DNA from: Mycobacterium sp. E3251
Lineage (GTDB): Bacteria; Actinomycetota; Actinomycetes; Mycobacteriales; Mycobacteriaceae
NCBI RefSeq assembly: GCF_001666835.1
Contig: NZ_LZJF01000027.1
Location: 1 to 64,000 of the forward strand
Direction of reading: 5' to 3'
Length of the DNA stretch: 64,000 nucleotides
Shown here in pieces: positions 10,556 through 18,976 of the stretch. The translations under genes were made by a program, and so were the position numbers. Every line of letters starts with the position of its first letter. Within the stretch, counting starts at the first letter, position 1. The notes under the pieces were generated by a model, which saw only the letters and a program-made list of their open reading frames with translations, did not search any database and was not told the origin of the DNA.

Positions 10556-11310
10556 TGCGTTCGCTGGCAACGGCTTTCGCTTTCGGCACGGTGCTTCCCG
10601 TCCCGGGTTCACGGCACGCGCCGCTGGGCCGCGGCGCCATGACGGCGCTGCCGGTGGTCGGGGCCGTCCTCGGTGCGCTGGCCGCGGCGGTGACGTGGGC
10701 CGGGTGCTGGGCCTTCGGTGCGTCCAGCGCGCTGTCCGGCCTGCTCGCGGTGGCGGTGCTGCTGTTGGCCACCCGCGGCCTGCACCTCGACGGGGTCGCC
10801 GACACGGCCGACGGGCTGGGCTGTTACGGCCCGCCGGAGCGCGCGCTGGCGGTGATGCGCGACGGGTCGACCGGACCGTTCGGCGCGGCGGCCGTCGTCT
10901 TGGTGATCGCGCTGCAGGGGCTGGCCTACGCGGCGCTTGGGGCGGCGGGCTGGCCGGGGCTCATCGGCATCGCCGTATCGGTCTTGGCGGGCCGGGTCGC
11001 CGCGGTGCTGGCAAGTCGGCGGTCGGTGCCGGCGGCCGCGGGCAGCGCGCTGGGCGGACGGGTCGCCGGTAGCCAGCCGGTGATCGTGGCGGCGGCCTGG
11101 GTCGCGGCGCTGCTCGTCGTTGCGCTGGCGGCGGGACCCCGGCCCTGGCAGGGGCCGGCCGCGGTGCTGGCGGCGTTGGGCTGCGGCGCGGTGCTGGTGC
11201 GGCACTGCGTGCGGCGATTCGGCGGCATCACCGGTGACGTGCTGGGTGCGGCGATCGAGCTGACCACGACGGCGAGCGCCGTCGCGCTCGCCGCACTGGT
11301 GCGGTTCTAG
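10555..11310 (+). CDS. cobS: Adenosylcobinamide-GDP ribazoletransferase (CobS)
   Basis: Membrane enzyme that joins adenosylcobinamide-GDP and alpha-ribazole (phosphate), the last assembly step of adenosylcobalamin. The 251-residue product has the conserved [11 protein letters not shown] motif (about 79-89) and [14 protein letters not shown] (about 102-115), with several hydrophobic helices throughout. The ATG at 10555 overlaps the last base of the cobT stop; a GTG at 10552 one codon upstream is an equally possible start and would give an M-M beginning. Confidence 0.93.
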   Translation: MRSLATAFAFGTVLPVPGSRHAPLGRGAMTALPVVGAVLGALAAAVTWAGCWAFGASSALSGLLAVAVLLLATRGLHLDGVADTADGLGCYGPPERALAVMRDGSTGPFGAAAVVLVIALQGLAYAALGAAGWPGLIGIAVSVLAGRVAAVLASRRSVPAAAGSALGGRVAGSQPVIVAAAWVAALLVVALAAGPRPWQGPAAVLAALGCGAVLVRHCVRRFGGITGDVLGAAIELTTTASAVALAALVRF

Positions 11311-11318
11311 CCGCGAGC

Positions 11319-11356
11319 GCCCGGCGCGGTTAGCCCGGCGCGGTTAGCCCGGCGCG
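11319..11356. repeat. 14-bp tandem repeat, 2.7 copies
   Basis: GCCCGGCGCGGTTA is present at 11319-11332 and 11333-11346, with a partial third copy GCCCGGCGCG at 11347-11356. It lies in the 138-bp gap between the convergent cobS and ilvE stops, where M. tuberculosis has Rv2209. No gene is visible in the gap. Confidence 0.8.
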
Positions 11357-11448
11357 CGAGCGTGAAACCAGCTTCCGTTCGACGGGCGGATCTCACCACG
11401 GCCGCGCCACCGCGAGCGCCCGCGGCAGCCGGGCGGTCGACGGCGAAG

Positions 11449-12555
11449 CTAGCCGAGCCGCGCCATCCAGCCGTGGGTGTCGGCGAAGGTGCCGCGCTGG
11501 ATCCCGGTCAGCGTGTCGCGCAGCGCCATCGTCACTTCGCCGGGCCGGCCGTCGGCGACGGTGAAGTCGGTGTCGCCGTACTTGACGTGCGAGACCGGCG
11601 TGATGACGGCGGCGGTGCCGCAGGCGAACACCTCGGTGATCTCGCCGGCGGCGGCCTTCTTCTGCCATTCGTCGATGTCGATCTTGCGTTCCTCGACGGA
11701 AAACCCGGCGTCAATCGCCAACTGCAGCAACGAATCCCGGGTGATCCCGGGCAACAGCGAACCGGACAGCTCCGGGGTGACCAACCGCGCGGACCCGCCG
11801 CTGCCGAACACGAAGAAGATGTTCATGCCGCCCATCTCCTCGACGAAGCGGCGTTCGACGGCGTCCAGCCACACCACCTGGTCGCACTGGTGTGCGGCGG
11901 CCTCGGCCTGGGCAAGCAGGGAGGCGGCGTAGTTGCCGCCGAACTTCGCCGCGCCGGTGCCGCCCGGGCTGGCCCGCACGTAGTCCGTCGACACCCAAAC
12001 GGTGACGGGGTTGATGCCGCCCTTGAAGTACGCGCCGGCCGGTGAGGCGATCAGCAGATACCGGTACCGCTTGGACGGCCGCACGCCCAACCCGGGCTCG
12101 GTGGCGATGATGAACGGGCGCAGATACAACGCGTCTTCCCCGCCGGCCGACGGCACCCAGGCCTTATCGACGGCGATGAGCTGGCACAGCGAGCCCATGA
12201 ACAGTTCGTCGGGCAGTTCGGGCATCGCGAGGCGCCGCGCCGACGACCGCATCCGCGCGGCGTTGGCCTCGGCGCGAAACGACACGATCGAGTCATCGGC
12301 CCAGCGGTAGGCCTTGAGCCCTTCGAAGATCTCCTGCGCGTAGTGCAGCACGATCGCCGAGGGGTCCAGTTCGATCGGGCCGTACGGGATGACGCGCGCG
12401 TTGTGCCAGCCCCGCTCCTCGTCGTAGTCGATCGAGACCATGTGGTCGGTGAAGTATTTGCCGAAACCGGGCGCGGCCAGGATGGATCCACGTTCGGCGT
12501 CGGTCGCGGGGTGGGCCGAACGTGAAACCGTGAACTCGAGGGAGCCGCTGGTCAT
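11449..12555 (-). CDS. ilvE: Branched-chain amino acid aminotransferase (IlvE)
   Basis: PLP enzyme (fold type IV) that interconverts Leu, Ile and Val with their 2-oxo acids, using glutamate/2-oxoglutarate. The 368-residue product has [15 protein letters not shown] (about 83-97), [20 protein letters not shown] and the Schiff-base Lys in [18 protein letters not shown] (about residue 200). The ATG at 12555 gives [20 protein letters not shown] and the length of Rv2210c. Longer in-frame sequence upstream overlaps the gap to gcvT and is not supported. Probably expressed after gcvT on the same strand. Confidence 0.94.
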   Translation of the reverse strand: MTSGSLEFTVSRSAHPATDAERGSILAAPGFGKYFTDHMVSIDYDEERGWHNARVIPYGPIELDPSAIVLHYAQEIFEGLKAYRWADDSIVSFRAEANAARMRSSARRLAMPELPDELFMGSLCQLIAVDKAWVPSAGGEDALYLRPFIIATEPGLGVRPSKRYRYLLIASPAGAYFKGGINPVTVWVSTDYVRASPGGTGAAKFGGNYAASLLAQAEAAAHQCDQVVWLDAVERRFVEEMGGMNIFFVFGSGGSARLVTPELSGSLLPGITRDSLLQLAIDAGFSVEERKIDIDEWQKKAAAGEITEVFACGTAAVITPVSHVKYGDTDFTVADGRPGEVTMALRDTLTGIQRGTFADTHGWMARLG

Positions 12556-12608
12556 GGGGCTGATTGTATATCCGCCTGCGACCGGGCTTTTCACCTGAAC
12601 CGGCCGCA

Positions 12609-13706
12609 CTAACGAGTTTTCGCGTCGACGAAGGGCGGCCGCACGACTTCGCACTCGGCGGCGCGCCCGCGGATGTCGACGGTCACCCGCTGGCCGTCCT
12701 CGACGCCGGCGCCGGTGTCGATCAGCGCCAGCCCGATGCCGACTTGCAGCGTCGGGGAAAAGGTCCCCGACGTGGTGACCCCCACCGGCGTCTCACCGGC
12801 GAGCACCGTCAGACCGGGCCGCAGCACACCGCGCCCGACCATCCGCAGGCCGCGCAGCAGCCGCCGCGGTCCGGCCTCCTTCTCCGCCAGCAGCGCGTCC
12901 CGGCCGAAGAACGCGCCCTTCTTCCAACCGATCGCCCAGCCGCATCGGGCCTGCAGCGGCGAAATATCCAGCGCCAGTTCGTGCCCGTGCAGCGGGTAGC
13001 CCATCTCGGTGCGCAGCGTGTCGCGGGCGCCCAGCCCGGCGGGTTCGCCGCCGGCGGCGCCGACCGCCGCGGCCAGCGCGTCGAACACCACACCCGCGGA
13101 TTCCCACGGCGGCAGCAGCTCGTAGCCGTGCTCCCCGGTGTATCCGGTCCGGCAGACCCGCACCGGGACCCCCGCGTAGGAGGCGTCGGCGTAGCCCATG
13201 TAATCCATGCCGGTCGGCAGGCCCAGCTCGCCGAGCACATCCGTCGAGCGCGGACCCTGCACCGCGAGCACCGCGTAGGAGTGGTGCTCGTTGGTGATCG
13301 TCAGACCCGCCGGGGCGGCCGCCCGCAGCGCCTCGACCACCGCGGCGGTGTTGGCGGCGTTGGGCACCAGAAAGATCTCGTCGTCGTCGACGTAGTAGGC
13401 GATCAAATCGTCGATGACGCCGCCGGAGTCGTTGCAGCACAACGTGTATTGCGCCTTGCCGGGCCCGATTCGGCTCAGGTCGTTGGTGAGCGTCGAGTTG
13501 ACGAATTCGGCGGCGCCCGGCCCGCGGATCAACGCCTTGCCCAGGTGGCTGACGTCGAACAGGCCGACGGCGTTGCGGGTGGCGTTGTGTTCGCTGACGG
13601 TGCCCGCGTACGACACGGGCATGAGCCAGCCGCTGAACTCGGCGAAACTGGCCCCCAGGTCGCGGTGGCGGTCTTCGAGCGGGCCATGCTGCAGGTCATC
13701 GGTCAC
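12609..13706 (-). CDS. gcvT: Glycine cleavage system T protein, aminomethyltransferase (GcvT)
   Basis: Transfers the aminomethyl carbon from lipoylated H protein to tetrahydrofolate, releasing ammonia. The 365-residue product shows [20 protein letters not shown] at the N-terminus, [20 protein letters not shown] (about 40-59), [15 protein letters not shown] (about 187-201) and a C-terminal beta-barrel domain ([20 protein letters not shown]). The gcvH and gcvP genes are not in this window, as expected in mycobacteria. I found no glycine riboswitch upstream: only 41 bp separate it from the divergent adenylate cyclase gene. Confidence 0.94.
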   Translation of the reverse strand: MTDDLQHGPLEDRHRDLGASFAEFSGWLMPVSYAGTVSEHNATRNAVGLFDVSHLGKALIRGPGAAEFVNSTLTNDLSRIGPGKAQYTLCCNDSGGVIDDLIAYYVDDDEIFLVPNAANTAAVVEALRAAAPAGLTITNEHHSYAVLAVQGPRSTDVLGELGLPTGMDYMGYADASYAGVPVRVCRTGYTGEHGYELLPPWESAGVVFDALAAAVGAAGGEPAGLGARDTLRTEMGYPLHGHELALDISPLQARCGWAIGWKKGAFFGRDALLAEKEAGPRRLLRGLRMVGRGVLRPGLTVLAGETPVGVTTSGTFSPTLQVGIGLALIDTGAGVEDGQRVTVDIRGRAAECEVVRPPFVDAKTR

Positions 13707-13747
13707 GACGGTTCACCCTAATCGCGGCTGCTGGCACACTTGGGTGG

Positions 13748-14872
13748 GTGGTCGATTCCCCGGACTTCGAAGCGCTGGAGGCTGCCGGAATCGCTCGTGC
13801 GCGCGAGCGGGCCGACCTGATCAAGTACCTCGACGAACTCGGCTTCAGCGTCGACGAAATGGTGGAAGCCGAGCAGCGCGGGCGGCTGTTTGGGCTTGCC
13901 GGCGACGTCCTGCAATGGTCGGGCCGCCCGATCCACACGATGGCGACCGCCGCCGAGCAGCTCGGCTTGTCACCCGAGGAAGTCACCCACGCGTGGGGTC
14001 TGCTCGGCCTGACGGTCGCCGGCCCCGACGTTCCGGTGCTGAGCCAGGCCGACGTCGACGCGCTGGCGACCTGGGTGGCCTTGAAGACGGTGGTGGGCGA
14101 GGACGGCGCGTTCGGGTTGCTGCGGGTGCTCGGCGCGGCGATGGCCCGGCTCGCGGAGGCCGAGTCGACCGCGATCCGGGCCGGGACGCCGGACATCCAG
14201 ATGACCTACACCAACGACGAGCTCGCCACGGCGCAGGCGTACCGCGCGGTCGCGGAGTTCGTCCCCCGGATTTCGGCGCTGATTGACGTCGTTCACCGCC
14301 ACCATCTGACCGGCGCCCGAACCCACTTCGAGGGCGTCCTTCGCGACACCTCGGCAAGCGTGGTGTGCGGCATCGGTTTTGCGGATCTGTCCGGCTTCAC
14401 CGTGCTCACCCGCGCGCTGACCCCCGCCCAGCTTTCGGATCTGCTCAACGAGTTCGCCGGGACCGTCGCGGATGTGGTGCACCGCGACGGCGGCCGGGTG
14501 GTGAAGTTCATCGGCGACGAGGTGATGTGGGTGAGCGCGTCGCCCGAACGCCTGGCCAGGGCGGCGGTCGACCTCGTCGAGCACCCGCGGGCACGCGAGG
14601 AGGGCCTGCAGGTCCGCGCCGGCCTCGCCTACGGCAGCGTCCTGGCGATCAACGGGGACTACTTCGGCAGCCCGGTCAACCTGGCGGCGCGCCTGGTCGG
14701 GGCCGCCGCCCCGTGCCAGATCCTGGCCGATTCGGCCCTGCACGAGCAACTGCCGGATTGGCCGGCGACGGCCCGCGGTCCCTTTGACCTCAAGGGTTTT
14801 GACGCCCCCGTCGTCGCCTTCGAGCTGCAGGGCGCGGGCGCCGCCGACCTCGGCGCGGGCTCCGGCGTTTAG
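13748..14872 (+). CDS. Class III adenylate cyclase with N-terminal regulatory domain, Rv2212-like
   Basis: Makes cAMP from ATP. The N-terminal region (about 1-190) is the helical autoinhibitory/lipid-sensing type domain (LIKYLDELGFSVDEMVEAEQ, an HTH-like stretch ATAAEQLGLSPEEVTHAW). The cyclase domain (about 205-365) contains the metal-binding Asp in GIGFADLSGFTVLTRAL (about 208-224), the second Asp in VKFIGDEVMW, and the transition-state motif SPVNLAARLVG (about 312-322). In M. tuberculosis Rv2212 is reported to respond to pH and fatty acids; whether this copy does is inference. GTG start at 13748, immediately divergent from gcvT. Confidence 0.9.
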   Translation: MVDSPDFEALEAAGIARARERADLIKYLDELGFSVDEMVEAEQRGRLFGLAGDVLQWSGRPIHTMATAAEQLGLSPEEVTHAWGLLGLTVAGPDVPVLSQADVDALATWVALKTVVGEDGAFGLLRVLGAAMARLAEAESTAIRAGTPDIQMTYTNDELATAQAYRAVAEFVPRISALIDVVHRHHLTGARTHFEGVLRDTSASVVCGIGFADLSGFTVLTRALTPAQLSDLLNEFAGTVADVVHRDGGRVVKFIGDEVMWVSASPERLARAAVDLVEHPRAREEGLQVRAGLAYGSVLAINGDYFGSPVNLAARLVGAAAPCQILADSALHEQLPDWPATARGPFDLKGFDAPVVAFELQGAGAADLGAGSGV

Positions 14873-14877
14873 GGTAA

Positions 14878-16431
14878 ATGCCCGTGAGCACCGAATTGAG
14901 CTATCCAGGCCCATCCGTCAACGTCGCCACGTCGCTGCCGAAACGCGGGGCGGGTTCTTCGGTATTGATCGTGCCGGTCGTCTCGACCGGCGACGAGGAC
15001 AGGCCCGGGGCGGCGGTCGCGGCGGGCGAGTCGCTGCTGCCGGCCGACGCGGTCGCCGAGATCGAATCCGGCCTGCGGGCGCTGGACGCCACCGGCGGCA
15101 GCGAGCAGGTCCACCGCCTGGTGGTGCCGTCGCTGCCGGCGTCGAGCGTGCTGACGGTCGGCCTGGGTAAACCGCGTCCGGAGTGGCCGGCCGACACCGT
15201 CCGGCGCGCCGCGGGTGTGGCGGCGCGGTCGCTGGGTACCGCCGAGGCGGCGCTCCTCACGCTGCCCGGCGACTTTGACGCCGACGTCTGCTCGGCGGCC
15301 GTCGAGGGGCTCATCCTGGGCAGCTACCGGTTCACCGAATTCCGCAGCGGCAAGACCGCGCCGAAAGACAAAGGGCTGCGCAAGATCACCGTGCTGTCCG
15401 CATCGAAGGACGCCAAAGCGGGCGGCGCGCACGGCGCGGCCGTGGCGACGGCGGTGGCCACCGCCCGTGACTTCGTCAACACGCCGCCAAGTCACCTCTT
15501 CCCGGCCGAATTCGCCAAGCGCGCAAAGGCTTTGGGCGAATCCGTCGGACTCGAGGTGGAGGTGCTCGACGACAAGGCGCTACAGAAGGCCGGCTACGGC
15601 GGCGTGATCGGCGTCGGGCAGGGCTCGTCGCGGCCGCCGCGGCTGGTGCGGCTGACCCACCGGGGCGCGAAGCTGGCCAAGAAGTCGAAGCAGGCCAAGC
15701 GAGTGGCGCTGGTCGGCAAGGGCATCACGTTCGACACCGGCGGCATCTCGATCAAGCCGGCGGCGTCGATGCACTACATGACCTCGGACATGGGCGGCGC
15801 GGCCGCGGTCATCGCCACGGTGGCGCTGGCCGCGCAGTTGCGGCTGCCGATCGACGTGATCGCCACCGTGCCGATGGCCGAGAACATGCCGTCGGGTACC
15901 GCGCAGCGTCCGGGCGACGTGCTGACCCAGTACGGCGGCATCACCGTCGAGGTGCAGAACACCGACGCCGAGGGTCGGCTCATCCTGGCCGACGCCATCG
16001 TGCGGGCGTGCGAGGACAACCCCGACTACCTGATCGAGACGTCCACGTTGACCGGCGCGCAGACGGTGGCGCTGGGCGCCCGGATCCCCGGCGTGATGGG
16101 CAGCGACGAGTTCCGCGACCGGGTCGCCGCGATCTCGCAGCGGGTGGGCGAGAACGGTTGGCCGATGCCGCTGCCCGACGAACTCAAGGACGACCTGAAA
16201 TCGACCGTGGCCGACCTGTCCAACATCAGCGGCCAGCGCTTCGCCGGCATGCTGGTCGCCGGGGTGTTCCTGCGCGAATTTGTCGCCGACGGCGTGAGCT
16301 GGGCGCACATCGACGTGGCCGGCCCGGCGTACAACACCGGCAGCCCGTGGGGGTACACCCCCAAAGGCGGCACCGGTGTGCCGACGCGGACCATGTTCGC
16401 GGTGCTCGAGGACATCTGCGAAAAAGGCTAG
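14878..16431 (+). CDS. pepB: Leucyl aminopeptidase, M17 family (PepA/PepB)
   Basis: Cytosolic two-metal aminopeptidase releasing N-terminal residues. The 517-residue product contains the M17 motifs [16 protein letters not shown] (about 279-294, metal ligands and catalytic Lys) and the signature [13 protein letters not shown] (about 361-373). The N-terminal about 180 residues are the less conserved macro-like domain. It starts 5 bp after the adenylate cyclase stop, suggesting one transcription unit. A GTG at 14884 two codons downstream is an alternative start. Named pepB in M. tuberculosis (Rv2213). Confidence 0.93.
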   Translation: MPVSTELSYPGPSVNVATSLPKRGAGSSVLIVPVVSTGDEDRPGAAVAAGESLLPADAVAEIESGLRALDATGGSEQVHRLVVPSLPASSVLTVGLGKPRPEWPADTVRRAAGVAARSLGTAEAALLTLPGDFDADVCSAAVEGLILGSYRFTEFRSGKTAPKDKGLRKITVLSASKDAKAGGAHGAAVATAVATARDFVNTPPSHLFPAEFAKRAKALGESVGLEVEVLDDKALQKAGYGGVIGVGQGSSRPPRLVRLTHRGAKLAKKSKQAKRVALVGKGITFDTGGISIKPAASMHYMTSDMGGAAAVIATVALAAQLRLPIDVIATVPMAENMPSGTAQRPGDVLTQYGGITVEVQNTDAEGRLILADAIVRACEDNPDYLIETSTLTGAQTVALGARIPGVMGSDEFRDRVAAISQRVGENGWPMPLPDELKDDLKSTVADLSNISGQRFAGMLVAGVFLREFVADGVSWAHIDVAGPAYNTGSPWGYTPKGGTGVPTRTMFAVLEDICEKG

Positions 16432-16438
16432 TGAACGG

Positions 16439-18040
16439 CTAGCGCTTACCCGCCACCAACGAGAAGACGGCCCGCTGCACCGTGCGGCGGGGCCAGCCGG
16501 TCGCGCCGTCGGCGGCCAGCGCGGCGTTGGCCGCGTTGCGCCCGCAGGCTCCGTGCACCGAGCCGCCCGGGGTCGCCGAAGCGCTACCCAGATACAGCCC
16601 CTGCACCGGAGTTTCGGCCCGGCCCATGCCGGGTGCCGGGCGGAAGATCAGCATCTGCTGCAATTGCGCGGTGCCGCCGTTGAGCGCCCCCATGTGCAGG
16701 TTCGCGTCGCTGGCCTCCAGGTCCGACGGCCGCTGCACGAACCTGTCGATGACCGCCGAACCGAAGCCCGGCGCGTGTTCCTCGATGACCCGGTCCATCC
16801 GCTCGGCGAGCCGGTCGGCCGACGCGTCGTCGGCGACGTTGCGCGGCAAATGCGTATAGGCCCAAACACTTTCGGTACCCGCCGGAGACCTGCTCGGATC
16901 CGCGGTGGTGGTCTGGCCGAACAACATGAACGGATGCTCGGGCACCACCCGGGTGTTCAGGTCGGCCATCCAGCGAACCAGCCCGTCGCCGTCGGCCCCC
17001 AGGTGAACGGTGCCGACATCGTGCAGGTCTTTGGCCCGCCAGGGAACGGCCTTGCCGAGCGCGTAGTTGACCTTGACCACCGGCGGATCCCACGTGAAGT
17101 GCTCGAGGTCGCGTAACAGTTTGGGCGGCAACGCATCGGCGGGCAGCATGTCACCGAACAGGCGCGGTGCCGTCACGTCGGCGACGATCGCCCGCCGGGC
17201 CGCGACGGTGCGCCCCTCGGCCGTCGTCACCCCGACCGCGCGTCCGCCCCGCACCTGGATGCGGGAAACGTTCTGGTTGCATTCGATTCGCGCGCCCGCC
17301 GAGCGGGCACGGTTGACCAGCGCGGCCGTCAGCTGACCGGAACCCCCGACCGGCACGGGCCAGCCGCCGTCCTGGGCCAGCATCGTCATCAGGAATCCCA
17401 TGGCGCCGCTGATCGGCGCGTCGGGAGGGACATCGGCATGCATCGCGTTGCCCAACAACAGAACTCGGGGCGCCTCGCCGACGAACAGCTCGCTCGCCAT
17501 CGTGTTGGCCGGCTGCACCAACAGTCGCGCCACCCGAATCGCCTCGGCCGTACCGAGTTTGGTCAGCAGTCGCATCAGCGGGCGCACGGGCGGGAAGGGC
17601 GCCAGCATGGCGTCGAGCAGCGGAGCCTTGATCCGCTGCCACAAGTCCACCAGGCGCCACCAGTTATCGCCGTCGGCGGGTTCCCGCCGCGCGAATTCCG
17701 TTGCGGTGCGGGCGGGGTCGCGATACACGATGGGCGGATCGTCATCGGCCGTGCTGCGCGGATGCCCGACCACCGCCGGCGCGTGCGACCACCGCAACCC
17801 GTGGTCTTCGAGCCGCAGCGCCGCCATCGCCGGTGAGGCCACCGTCATCGGGTAGTAGGAACTGAACAGGTCGGTGATGTAGCCGGGCGTCAGCTCCGCG
17901 CTGCGGACCGCGCCGCCAGGTTCCGGCTGGGCTTCGAGCACCAGCACGTCCCATCCGGCGTCGGCCAGCATCGAGGCGGCGACCAGGCCGTGGTGTCCGG
18001 CCCCGATGACGACGGCGTCCGCGGTGTCCCGCACGATCAC
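16439..18040 (-). CDS. FAD-dependent oxidoreductase, phytoene desaturase-like
   Basis: The 533-residue product begins VIVRDTADAVVIGAGHHGLV, a dinucleotide-binding fold (GAGHHGLVAASMLADAGWDV) typical of CrtI-like and amine-oxidase-like flavoenzymes. A second FAD-contact region, PVQGLYLGSASATPGGSVHG (about 485-504), is the conserved C-terminal motif of carotenoid desaturase/isomerase relatives. The substrate is unknown; no crt genes are nearby. The GTG at 18040 overlaps the TGA of the upstream START-like gene (GTGA), so the two are translationally coupled. Long in-frame sequence upstream of 18040 lies inside that gene and is not real. The pair is inserted between pepB and ephD, adjacent in M. 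tuberculosis. Confidence 0.82.
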   Translation of the reverse strand: MIVRDTADAVVIGAGHHGLVAASMLADAGWDVLVLEAQPEPGGAVRSAELTPGYITDLFSSYYPMTVASPAMAALRLEDHGLRWSHAPAVVGHPRSTADDDPPIVYRDPARTATEFARREPADGDNWWRLVDLWQRIKAPLLDAMLAPFPPVRPLMRLLTKLGTAEAIRVARLLVQPANTMASELFVGEAPRVLLLGNAMHADVPPDAPISGAMGFLMTMLAQDGGWPVPVGGSGQLTAALVNRARSAGARIECNQNVSRIQVRGGRAVGVTTAEGRTVAARRAIVADVTAPRLFGDMLPADALPPKLLRDLEHFTWDPPVVKVNYALGKAVPWRAKDLHDVGTVHLGADGDGLVRWMADLNTRVVPEHPFMLFGQTTTADPSRSPAGTESVWAYTHLPRNVADDASADRLAERMDRVIEEHAPGFGSAVIDRFVQRPSDLEASDANLHMGALNGGTAQLQQMLIFRPAPGMGRAETPVQGLYLGSASATPGGSVHGACGRNAANAALAADGATGWPRRTVQRAVFSLVAGKR

Positions 18041-18495
18041 TTCACCTGGCTCGGCTCCTTGCGCTCCGCCAGGGCCCCCAGTCGCCACAGGCATTCCTTG
18101 TTGCGCGGGTAAGCCGCGGCCAGCGCAAGCGAATTGGGCACGGCGCCCATCGGGCCCTCGACGGGCACTTCGATCATCTCCACCCGGCAGCCCGTCGGGG
18201 TCTCGTGCAGCAGCATCGTTATCCGCGCGGCGCCGAGCGGCCCAAGGCGGGCACACAGCACCAGCTTGTGCGGCGGTTCCGCCTCTTCGACGACGGTCGC
18301 GTCGTTGATCACCAGCGGCCAGATCCCGATCGAGTGCCTTATCGATGAGCCGGGCTCCGGCCAGTTCGGATCGACCGCCCGCATGCGGCTGTTGCCCACC
18401 ACCCATTGGGTGTAGGTCCACCCTTGGGCCAGCACTTCCCACACCCGCTCGCAAGGCGCGGCCACGTCCCGCGTCGCACTCAGCACCACAACCAA
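18037..18495 (-). CDS. SRPBCC (START/Bet v1-like) polyketide cyclase family protein
   Basis: The 152-residue product starts MVVVLSATRDVAAPCERVWE, the first strand and helix of the SRPBCC fold, and carries the family's WTYTQWVVGNSRMRAVDPNW segment and the closing VEMIEVPVEGPMG strand. These proteins form a hydrophobic ligand pocket; in this context it probably binds a lipid or isoprenoid. Its stop overlaps the start of the flavoprotein, so the two products are probably made together and may share a substrate. The catalytic role is not determined by the sequence. Confidence 0.75.
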   Translation of the reverse strand: MVVVLSATRDVAAPCERVWEVLAQGWTYTQWVVGNSRMRAVDPNWPEPGSSIRHSIGIWPLVINDATVVEEAEPPHKLVLCARLGPLGAARITMLLHETPTGCRVEMIEVPVEGPMGAVPNSLALAAAYPRNKECLWRLGALAERKEPSQVK

Positions 18496-18623
18496 TTCCC
18501 CTTTCGCTACCGCGGCGGAATACCCACGTAGCGGGCGTCGTACCGGATCAAATTCGGGTTTACCGGCCCCCGACAGTGGTTAATCTTCTAGCGGTCCAAA
18601 TCCGGACGGCGAAAGGCGAGATC

Positions 18624-18968
18624 GTGACGATTCGACGGTTGATCCTCGGTGTGGGCGCGGTTCTTTTGCTGGCCGGTGTGATCGGGCTGTTGGCGCCGGT
18701 GTCGATTTCCGACGGCAACGGCCATTCGATCGGGTGCGGCAACGCCGTCGCGACGGACCTGTCCGCGGCCAGAAGCGCGAACAACAACAGCGTGGCGAAC
18801 ATCCCGATCCTGAATCAGGTCGTGCCCCACACCGACTATGTGGCGCAGTGCCAGTCGTCGGTGGGCAGTCGGCGCATGTGGTCCATTCCGCTGGCCGTCA
18901 TCGGGCTGATCGCGATCGGCGGGGTGTTGCTCACGGGCCGTCAGGGCGCGGCGCGGGCGGGCACCTGA
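18624..18968 (+). CDS. Small two-TM membrane protein
   Basis: 114 residues from a GTG preceded by a GAAAGG run about 7-13 bases upstream. TM helix 1 is at about 5-23 (LILGVGAVLLLAGVIGLLA) and TM helix 2 at about 90-107 (WSIPLAVIGLIAIGGVLLTG). The loop between them, about 65 residues and probably outside the membrane, has two Cys residues (IGCGNA and VAQCQSS) that could form a disulfide. I do not recognise a named family; mycobacteria have several proteins of this layout. It is divergent from the START-like gene and convergent with ephD, 8 bp apart. Confidence 0.7.
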   Translation: MTIRRLILGVGAVLLLAGVIGLLAPVSISDGNGHSIGCGNAVATDLSAARSANNNSVANIPILNQVVPHTDYVAQCQSSVGSRRMWSIPLAVIGLIAIGGVLLTGRQGAARAGT

Positions 18969-18976
18969 ACCGCGGG

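Noticed and set aside
12556..12654. An N-terminal extension of IlvE starting at 12654
   Set aside because: The extension is Arg-rich, unlike any aminotransferase N-terminus, and the ATG at 12555 gives the normal family length.
13707..13747. A glycine riboswitch for gcvT
   Set aside because: Only 41 bp lie between gcvT and the divergent gene, too short for the aptamer, and no matching structure is seen.
14293..14914. Long minus-strand frames opposite the adenylate cyclase gene
   Set aside because: Codon-bias shadows without motifs; the plus-strand cyclase motifs are unambiguous.
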